Assembly: GCA_037783545.1 (NCBI GenBank)
Contig: JBBELK010000490.1
Coordinates: 988,626 to 1,052,625, forward strand
Origin: Henricia sp. BOLD:AAB3569
Lineage: Eukaryota; Echinodermata; Asteroidea; Spinulosida; Echinasteridae
Direction of reading: 5' to 3'
DNA: 64,000 nt
In this document: positions 55,802 through 64,000 of the stretch, one piece after another
Layout: every line of letters starts with the position of its first letter
Numbering within the stretch: position 1 is the first letter of the stretch
Notes under the pieces: generated by a model
Seen by the model: only the letters and a program-made list of their open reading frames with translations
Databases searched by the model: none
What the model was told of the DNA's origin: nothing
Translations under genes and position numbers: made by a program

Positions 55802-57835
55802 AGCGCACACGGCGTGGCCCGCCTATGTCAAAAGTTGAAGAACATGAGCGCCATTGGATGAAAACGGATCCAAACTTGAAATTTTACAAGGAATTCATTT
55901 TTTGGGGTCTCGCTTTCCGGAAAAACCGGGAAATGTGTCTAATTTGCAAAACGTCGAAAAATCCACGCAATCCATTGGTCTTTCAGCTATGAGACCATGT
56001 TGCACATTAGCTATAGGGTTTCAAGGGTCGGATGTTCTATTTTTTACCTCATTTCAGTGATTAGATATTGCGAATGAGCGGATAGGGATACATCGAGTCT
56101 AAATAGCTTATAGATATTACCGCATATGTTTTGTCCCAAGTGACAATGATCATTGTAAATTTGACTTTAAATGTTGCCATAGGAATCGGGTCGCCAGGGT
56201 CTACCTGACAAGCTTCTCGGGAAACATCTTAACAATTGAATACACTTACTAGCAGGTGGGTGGTCACCTGGGCATGGGAACTTGTTAAATCGACGAAACT
56301 CACGTGAGATCGCGTTTAACAGCTTTCTCCCAAAACTGGCAGTTTCATTGTTTGAAGTTGTGGGAATCGGGTTCATCCAGATGATGGGTGAAATCCAGTC
56401 AGAAAATGATAATAACCGCCGGGTGTGAAAATTAATGTCTCAATTGTGTTTCTTCTCACGCAGAATTATATTTAAGTATGGCGAGAAAAAGTGACATTTT
56501 AATATTCATAGTAAAGGGGTTGTTTTAAAGAACCAACTACGGAGCTATGGAAGTGCCATCCAACTTGTTAAAATCCTAAACTAATTTATTCTAGGATGAC
56601 AACATATTCGGTGCAAAATTCCGTCATCCTACATTCTAGATGTCGTTCTCCTAAGATAATTATTACAGGATGACGACACTGTGCTCTGAATATGTTGCAT
56701 TCTGCGATAAATTACCTCAGGGTCTTATAAAACAAAGTCAGGTGGAATTTTATGCTATTGGAGTACACGAATTTGTCCGCGATAATGTAATTCTTCGTGC
56801 GCGCGTTACGCGTACTCCAAGCGTGTTGTACGCGCACGCACATGACCGGGTACTTGTAGTGCACATTTTGCTTTCGGGCGCGTGCAGTTTCTGTGTGCGT
56901 GTGCGTGTTCCATAAGCGCTGAATAGGGCTCGTGCCAGCCTAAAAGGTGTTTAAGACTGGCTAGTCTTTATCGTCCTTTTAAGACTGGCCACGTGACGTG
57001 CTCTTAGCCAACAGGGATGCGTAAACTGTCCAAGGTATTTATTAATTGTATTTAAAGATATCTCTATAATTGAAAGCCTCAGCAGTTTTAAAGATAGCCT
57101 GAAATAATTAAAAACAAATTACTTTCATTTGAATAAATGTCACTTTTTCTCGCCATATATTCTGCGTGGGAAGAAACAATGATATTATTTTTTTCACACG
57201 AGGTGGTCATCATTTTCTGAGAAGTCGCCCATCGTCTCGATATGACCCGGATTCTCAAAACTTTAATGAAACTACCAGTTTTTGGAGAAAGCCATTAATT
57301 AAACGCGATCTAACGTGAGTTTCGTCAATTTGACAGATTCCCACGGCCAGGTGATCACCACCTGCCTGAGCACATTTAATGGTTACTTTTGTTACAGAAT
57401 GATGTTTACCGAGATGCACGTAGACCCTGGCGACCTGGTTCCTATGGTCACATTAAACATGATCACTTGTCACTTGGGACAAAGGATCCAACAGCACCTG
57501 CGGTAATATCGCGAGTAAATTTAATATTTAGACTTGATTTTTCCCTATACCCGCTCATCAGCATCGTCCTATCACTGAAATGAGGTGGAAAATAGAACCC
57601 CCGACCCTTGAAACCCTATAGCTAATGTGTAATATGACCTAATACGTGAGAAATCAATGGATTTATGCAAATTTATCCAAATTATGCAAATTAGACAACT
57701 TTCCCGGTTTTTCCGGAAAGTGAGACCACAAAAAATGAATTCCTTGTAAAATTTCGAGTTTGGATCCGTTTTCATCCAATGGCGCTCATGTTCTTCAACT
57801 TTTGACATAGGCGGGCCACGCCGTGCGCAGTGTAC
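55802..57835. mobile_element. large foldback: about 700-bp inverted arms around a 630-bp centre
   Basis: The left arm (about 55802-56500) begins ACGGCGTGGCCCGCCTATGT and runs through GAACATGAGCGCCATTGGAT, CCCTATAGC/GCTATAGGG, GTGACAATGATCA and GGCGAGAAAAAGTGACATT. The right arm (about 57133-57835) repeats this in reverse order with moderate divergence and indels. The centre has its own palindromes near 56590-56690. The ORFs in the arms mirror each other and are not convincing genes. The class is unknown. Confidence 0.8.
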
Positions 57836-58104
57836 ACGGTACAGTGAACAATTAAGTGACAGCGACAGTCGTCCCGTTTTAAGACATCTCGACCGGTCAC
57901 GGTCGAAAAATTCGGAGAGAATTTGGTGGTTGATCATGGACAAACTATCATGCACGTTCGCTAGTTGAAACTCCATGCACTAAGTCTATGGAGCATGACA
58001 ACAAAAATCCTAAGTGTTTTCAAAGAAAAACTTGATATTTTCTTATCGTGTTTCCAAACCAAATTTTACACTTTCTGGGGCATTTATGATCATGACATTG
58101 TTAC

Positions 58105-58145
58105 TTTTATTAGGAAGAATTAGTGGCGAACGTGTACGGTATTTA
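58105..58145 (+). repeat. short segment shared with 11385-11430 (opposite strand)
   Basis: GAAGAATTAGTGGCGA followed by GTGTACGGTAT and TATA occur in both places. About 40 bases match with four or five differences. Confidence 0.55.
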
Positions 58146-58373
58146 TACCGTTCATCATGTCTTACGATCACGACCTTTTGCACAAAACATATGAGACTAA
58201 GTGTTTCCTCACAAACATTTTTTTTTCTAACTCAAAAATGTGGGTATCTCCATCAAATTTGCACTTACCGATGCTTGAGTCATTTCAAAAAAAGAAAAAC
58301 ATTCTGATCAACTTCTCAACCCTCAGTGCCATTTATTATTATCACCTATTACTCTCGTACGATTTATTTATTA

Positions 58374-58540
58374 GGTGATCGGAACTCATTCCGATCACCT
58401 ATTACTATTGTACGATTTCTTTGTCTTTTTAGGTGATCGGGCCAACAGCCCGATCACCTATTACTCTCGTACGATTTCTTTATTAGGTGATCGGAACTCA
58501 TTCCGATCACCTATTACTATTGTACGATTTCTTTGTCTTT
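58374..58540. repeat. tandem hairpin units of 54-58 bp
   Basis: Three units each contain a near-perfect hairpin: AGGTGATCGGAA-CTCA-TTCCGATCACCT (units 1 and 3) or AGGTGATCGGGC-CAACA-GCCCGATCACCT (unit 2). Each is followed by ATTACTATTGTACGATTTC or ATTACTCTCGTACGATTTC. They directly precede the first long Helitron-like copy, whose 3' end carries the same CCGATCACCT. Confidence 0.85.
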
Positions 58541-61056
58541 TTTTTTTTTTTTTTTTTTTTTTTTCTTCTTTTTCCACTCAAACGTTTCCAGAGCTTTTCT
58601 TCAAAACGGTTCAAGCTATCAACTTGAAACTTTGTAGGAACATCAACCCCAATGTGAAGGTGTGCATACATGTGTGACGTCATTGTGACGTCATCGGGTA
58701 TCAAATTACAACCCAAAATGTTTTAAAATGCTTCCGTCTGGAAAACCACGTGACCCATGGTTTTCGTATTTGGCAGGTTTATAGATAAGATCATATTTTT
58801 GCACTTATTTAGCAACAATGCCCATCAAACCAAGCTGAATCTTTAAGAAACTAAGTACAGGCATAGGTCCTATGGCAGACTTTCACCAGCGTGTATAATA
58901 TTATGATGGCATCAAGCGTGACGTCATCGTGACGTCATCAAGTATCAAATTACACTCCCAAAAAAACCAAAATATGCATATTTTAAAATGCTTCCGTCTC
59001 GAAAACCACGTGACCCAGGATCTTCGTATTTGGCAGGTTTATAGATGACATTCTGTGCTACAATTTTCTTTGTGTGGGCATTTTCATCTGACCCTTCCTT
59101 ATGGGGTCAATTGGAGGTCAAAGTTCAACGAAACTCAGAATCTCAGTTTTTACACTTACCAGCAACAATGCCCATCAAACCAAGCTGAATCGTTAGTAAA
59201 TTAGATACGGACATAGGCCCTACGGCAGACTTTCACCAGAATGTATAGTATCATGATGGCATCAAGTGTGACGTAATCATGACGTCATCAGGTGTCAAAT
59301 TACAAAAATTCAAAGGTTATTATTTCCAAAATTCATATCTCAAGAACCGTAATAGATACTTGAACAATTCTTTCACAACATAATAAGTCTAAATGAGCTG
59401 AAAAAATCATACGATGTCATGACCCCTGTGTGATGCCTACTTCCGGTCCAAACCGGAAGTTGTTCGAAAATGTGCATTTTTTAAGCGTTTTGAATGCAAA
59501 TAGATTCAAAGTGGTAGTGAATTTGACCATATTTCTACGGAACGAAATGTTTCCACACATGTGGACTTTTTGACTATACCATTGGTGACGTCATCACATG
59601 GACGGTAGTTACGTAATGTGGTGTCAAAATACGCAAATTTGGAGCTGAATTGTTTAAAAATGCTGTATATTGAGAACTACAGCAGATATTTGCATGATTC
59701 TTTCGCCACATTTAAGAACTTGATGTTTATCAAATTGTTGAACAATTTGTGCACAACATTGTGACGTCATGATATCGTCACAGGTGTCAAATTACAAAAA
59801 TTAAATGGTTATTATTTCAAAAATTCATATCTCAAGAATCGTAATAGATACTTGAACAATTCTTTGGCAGCATGATAGGTCGCAATGAACTGAACAAATC
59901 ATACAATGGCATGACCCCTGTGTGACCCAAACCGGAAGAGGTTCGAAAATGTACACTTTTTTTAGCATTTTGAATGCAAATAGAGCCAAAGTGGTAGGGA
60001 ATTTGACCATAGTTCAACGGAACGAAATGTTCCCTCACATGTGGACTTTATGACTACATATATATACCACTGATGACGTCATCACGTGCACGGTGGTTAC
60101 GTAATGTGGAGAAATTATTTGTTGGGTCCCTTGATAATTAAGCTAACTCAGTCGTTTGAGGGCGCTATGCCAAGCCTCCACTAATCTGACGATTTGCGCC
60201 CATATATAGTGCTCTACTTCTCATAATAGAACTTGTATCTAGGCGGCCTGTCTCGGGTCAGAGGTCATAATGTATATTTTTACGGAGGATGTCTGGGCCA
60301 CACGGCCAATGATATACACGTACGTGCGCGCGCGTGTAGTGAATAAGTCAGACAGACGAGACATAATAAGCAGGGCTTGATTTACAACCGAGAAATTTGG
60401 ACTTTTGAAGATGTAAAACTGCTAGTTTCCGTGGCATCATCGCCAGGAAAGTTGAATGAACACTTGATAGCACAATGACATTTACTTTTGGTGACTTAGC
60501 TGTTGTATCTTGGGTGTAATTATGTACGGCTAGCCTTAGTCGGCGGACCAGAGTAAATATGTCTTCTCCCCGAAAACTGTGAATGTGACATGTTGGAAAT
60601 CGTTGCTGTGTTGGAAATAACATGGACATGGTGGACCGCAACTCAAGTTGACTGTAGCGTCAGTTTATTCTAGATGCAATTGAACCCCAACTCCCCACAC
60701 TGCGTTATACTACAGTAATATGATATCAAATGACAAAATCTTTAGAACTGTAATAGATATTGAAAAGATTCTTTCACACATATAGGCCAACATGTCAAAA
60801 CTTGTTCTTCAGTAGATACTTGAACAATCTGTGCACACAATAGTAACGTTATGATGAGATTGACAATTATGACGTCATCAGATACACAATTTTAGCGTTT
60901 AATAGTCAGAGTCATGTCTTGAGAATTCCAATACCTTTTCAACATCAAACAACTCGAGTTTTCAAACAATCTCAAAACTGTGTCGTCATCATCATTTCAA
61001 TGTTTATGTCACCCGATCACCTTGCGTTTGTAAAAAACACAAACGCGAAGCTCTAT
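58541..61056 (+). mobile_element. Helitron-like non-autonomous element, tandem copy 1
   Basis: It starts at a long T/C tract, then CTTTTTCCACTCAAACGTTT, and continues through repeated TGACGTCAT-rich segments (59270-59760 and 59763-60110 are internal repeats). It ends CCCGATCACCTTGCGTTTGT-AAAAAAC-ACAAACGC then GAAGCTCTA. A segment at 60110-60720 is absent from copy 2. No coding capacity. Confidence 0.7.
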
Positions 61057-61517
61057 TGTTTTTTGTTTTTTTTCTTTTTCTTTTTCCACTCAAACGTTTC
61101 CAGAGGTTTTCTTCAAAACGGTTCAAGCTATCAACTTAAAACTTGGTAGGAACATCAACCCCAATGTGAAGATGTGCATACAAGTGTGACGTCATTGTGA
61201 CGTCATAAGGTATCAAATTACAAACCAAAAATGACCAAAATATGCATGTTTTAAAATGCTTCCGTCTGGAAAACCACGTGACCCATGATCTTCGTATTTG
61301 ACAGGCTTATATATCAGATCATGGCCTACAATTTTCTTCGTGTGGGCATTTTCATCTGACCCTTCCTTCTGGGGTCAATCTGAGGTCAAAGTTCAACGAA
61401 AACGAAAATCTAAATTTTTGCACTTATTGAGCAACAATGCCCATCAAACCAAGCTGAATCTTTAAGAAACTAAGTACAGGCATAGGTCCTATAGCAGACT
61501 TTCACCAGCGTGTTTAA

Positions 61518-61876
61518 AGGAGTGTGACCAGATCACTTTTTTTTACCCATAACTCCCTGGGACTTACCTTATGGGTCATGAGATTTTTATATCATAACAT
61601 CCGTTATATTTTTCTGATTACGAAACTGAAACTCCCGCGCTTCTAGGCCGCATATTTCCGATGATATCGTCGAAAATCCACCGATTATTTGTAAACTAAT
61701 TTTCCAGTATCAACGTTTATCCGCTGAAAGCCGACTCGATAGTTTTGTTCAATTTTTTACTGGAAATTGCGAATGTTTTCGGGTTTTTGGGACATGGGAG
61801 GCGTGTATGGGAGTTACTTGATAATATTGGCAAGTTACATCGAAAACTATTTGCCAGAAACTCTGGTCACGCTCCT
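61518..61876. mobile_element. 359-bp MITE with TTAA target duplication
   Basis: Inverted ends AGGAGTGTGACCAGA and TCTGGTCACGCTCCT (14 of 15 complementary) are flanked by TTAA at 61514-61517 and 61877-61880. Copy 1 of the host repeat (near 58890-58900, GTGTATAATATTATG) shows the empty site. TTAA specificity suggests a piggyBac-type transposase supplied elsewhere. Confidence 0.9.
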
Positions 61877-62892
61877 TTAATATTATGATGGCATCAAGCG
61901 TGACGTCATCGTGACGTCATCAAGTATCAAATTACACCTCCCAAAAACCAAAATATGCATATTTTAAAATGCTTCCGTCTCGAAAACCACGTGACCCAGG
62001 ATCTTCGTATTTGGCAGGTTTATAGATGACATTCTGTGCTACAACTTTCTTTGTGTGGGCATTTTCATCTGACCCTTCCTTCTGGGGTCAATTGGAGGTC
62101 AAAGTTCAACGAAAACGGAAATCTCAGTTTTTACACTTACCAGTAACAATGCCCATCAAACCAAGCTGAATCGTTAGTAAATTAGATACAGACATAGGCC
62201 CTACGGCAGACTTTCACCAGCATGTATAGTATCATGATGGCATCAAGTGTGACGTAATAATGACGTCATCAGGTGTCAAATTACAAAAATTCAAAGGTTA
62301 TTATTTTCAAAATTCATATCTCAAGAACCGTAATAGATACTTGAACAATTCTTTCACAACATGATAAGTCTAAATGAACTTAACAAATCATACGATGTCA
62401 TGACCCCTGTGTGACGCCTACTTCCGGTCCAAACCGGAAGTTGTTCGAAAATGTGCAATTTTTTAGCATTTTGAATGCAAATAGATTCAAAGTGGTAGTG
62501 AATTTGACCATATTTCTACGGAACGAAATGTTTCAACACATGTGGACCTTTTGACTATACCATTGGTGACGTCATTACATGGACGGTGGTTACGTAATGT
62601 GGTGTCAAATCACGCAAATTTGGAGCTGAGATGTTTTAAAATGCTGTATCTTGAAAACTACAACAGATATTGGCATGATTCCTTCGCCACATTTAAGAAC
62701 TTGATGTTCAACATATTGTTCAACAATTTGTGCACAAAATTGTGACGTCATGATGTCGTCACAGGTGTCACATTACAAGATTTCAAAGGTTATTATTTCA
62801 ACAATTCATATCTCAAAACGGTGCAAGCTATCAACCCCCAGCTATGGCGGATATGCAGGGAGGAGATATTAGTTACCGGATTAGTGTATACA

Positions 62893-63011
62893 GCAGCCGA
62901 TTTCACGAAACTTTACGCAATTGCGCAAGTCCACTTACGCCATAAGTTATTGCGCAAGTAATGGCGTAAGTGGACTTGCGCAATTGCGTAAAGTTTCGTG
63001 AAATCGGCTGC
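62893..63011. mobile_element. MITE with GCAGCCGATTTCACGAA ends, near-perfect palindrome, copy 2
   Basis: 119 bases that fold on themselves almost completely: each half reads GCAGCCGATTTCACGAAA then CTTTACGCAATTGCGCAAG and TCCACTTACGCCAT, with only about 20 bases of loop. Same family as 29839-30001. Confidence 0.93.
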
Positions 63012-63160
63012 TGAACTTAAATTTTTGCCATTCCACAGGTGATAACAACGTCTGAAATTCATCACAAAATGTTCCTTTAACCCGATCACCTGGCGTTTGT
63101 AACAACAAACGTCATACCTCTAGTTAATGTTAACTTGTTATTCATTTTTCGGTTCAACAG

Positions 63161-63738
63161 TGATGGGGACAAGGCACCAACCACCAGGTGCATTAGGGGT
63201 CAGGAAGTGAAGATTTCACTTACCTGAACAGTGATTGGATCAAAACTGTCAAGGAGCGAAGACTTCAGATGCAGCACATATTGTCCACACCTGTACCTAC
63301 AATTGAGGCTCGAGGATAAACAGGATGATATCGCCGGTGAACCCAAACGTATGAGCAAGCGTCAAATGCCAACCAGGTATTCATCAAGTGATCTACAATT
63401 GTATTACACTTGTTTTAACGTCTAAAATTGTTTTAACGTCTGTATTCTAAGCATCGATTTTAAAGAATGTAGATATGGATATTAAACAATTTTTTTAAAA
63501 TTAGTTAATTGTTTTTTTCCCTAGATCATTCTCCCGAAGAGGTGTATTTGGCAGAGAGCAGCCAACCCATGTCCACTCATTCCTAATAGGAGATGGACCC
63601 GCGAAGGTGAAAGTCGTTCCCAAATGGCATGAAGGTGATACCCACCAGCAGCAACTTCTAGACATTATTTACGTGACTGGAAAACTTTTAAAATTAGGAA
63701 CAGCAGCACTACATAAGTGTTACAGTACAAGTAATTAA
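63161..63738 (+). CDS. 3' exons of an unrecognised gene
   Basis: The terminal exon runs 63526-63738 (acceptor TTTTTTCCCTAG) and encodes a 70-residue tail. That tail contains RRGVFGREQPTHVHSFLIGD and DIIYVTGKLLKLGTAALHKC, then TAA at 63736-63738. Upstream candidates are exon B 63232-63376 (donor GTATTC) and a 27-base mini-exon A 63161-63187 (donor GTGCAT). Both end ..ACCAG|GT and leave AG, so either can join exon C in frame (AG+A). Exon A to B also fits in one phase (G+TG), with a 44-base intron. An ATG at 63163 could be a start, but an upstream exon is as likely. I recognise no domain. The gene begins right after the Helitron-like end at 63123. Confidence 0.5.
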
Positions 63739-63921
63739 TTGTATTTCCTTGTTATCTACACTACTTGACTCGCATTCTTGTCATTCCATTCCCTCATTGT
63801 GTGTATAAATGCAATCAGTTCATTTCTCCATTGTATGTGTTGTGCAATCACCTACAGGTACAATACGTTCTAGAGAAATCACTGAATTGTCATAATAATG
63901 CTTTGCGGGTTGAAGCTGTTT

Positions 63922-63927
63922 AATAAA
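63922..63927 (+). terminator. polyadenylation signal AATAAA
   Basis: AATAAA stands 184 bases after the stop of the 63161-63738 gene and is followed by a T/G-rich stretch (AGTGTTAAATATTTTGG..TGTTTTA), as expected at an mRNA 3' end. Confidence 0.55.
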
Positions 63928-64000
63928 GTGTTAAATATTTTGGAACATGTTTTATTTCCCCACAATTACAGTCGTAGTAATATGTTGATAAAGAGCCTTG

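Larger units (their letters stand above)
61057..63123 (+). mobile_element. Helitron-like non-autonomous element, tandem copy 2
   Basis: It begins immediately after copy 1 with a T-rich tract and CTTTTTCCACTCAAACGTTT, and follows copy 1 closely to about 62640. The 3' end is a 9-bp hairpin (GGCGTTTGT-AACA-ACAAACGTC) followed 7 bases later by CTAG at 63120-63123 and then T. That is the diagnostic hairpin-CTRR-T of Helitron termini. It carries two MITEs (61518-61876 and 62893-63011). Confidence 0.75.

Overview
The window looks like a stretch of an animal nuclear genome that is very rich in transposable elements. Several things indicate a marine invertebrate, probably an invertebrate deuterostome (echinoderm, hemichordate or cephalochordate grade): spliced exons with GT..AG borders, a ZU5-UPA exon, tRNA-derived SINEs, several LINE and LTR clades, tyrosine-recombinase retrotransposons, many foldback MITEs, and frequent use of the short palindrome TAGGCCTA. 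The species cannot be fixed from the sequence alone. There are no rRNA genes, no intact tRNA genes and no CRISPR arrays, and no bacterial-style operons.

Layout. 1-3570 (-): 5' half of a Ty3/gypsy element, with primer-binding-site-like sequence, intact gag, and an open pol frame joined by a candidate -1 slippery site; it runs off the left edge. 4550-6130: two diverged copies of a noncoding repeat. 7309-8295 (+): a small unrecognised three-exon gene model. 9260-9845 (+): LINE endonuclease relic split by a SINE. 10230-13495 (-): 5'-truncated LINE split by a 1.35-kb insert that carries a Ty3/gypsy fragment. 13889-25706 (-): a non-autonomous LTR element whose 3' LTR is split by a 7.85-kb insert; inside that insert lies a nearly intact I-like LINE (14522-20417). 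26334-26616: a second SINE copy. 26941-27620 (-) and 28880-32700 (-): tyrosine-recombinase retrotransposon relics, the second with RT, RNase H, SGNH hydrolase and recombinase segments. 33164-34335: a 47/48-bp palindromic satellite with a 190-bp higher-order period, with decayed monomers out to about 37380.

38.5-46.8 kb holds several MITEs and foldbacks, a BEL/Pao-like gag relic (41351-42326, -) and a mariner-like foldback (44396-45234). 47.2-51.4 kb holds SINEs, a telomere-like dispersed repeat, and three phase-compatible exons of a ZU5-UPA gene (49240-50840, +). 54.8-55.0 kb is a GC-rich minisatellite and 55.8-57.8 kb a large inverted repeat. 58.37-63.12 kb is a tandem array of a Helitron-like non-autonomous element (3' hairpin, CTAG end) that carries a TTAA MITE and a perfect-palindrome MITE. 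63161-63738 (+) holds the last exons of an unrecognised gene, followed by AATAAA.

The genes do not form a pathway. The window mainly records nested insertion, with three host-type gene pieces (7.3-8.3, 49.2-50.8/54.2 and 63.2-63.7 kb), all on the + strand.
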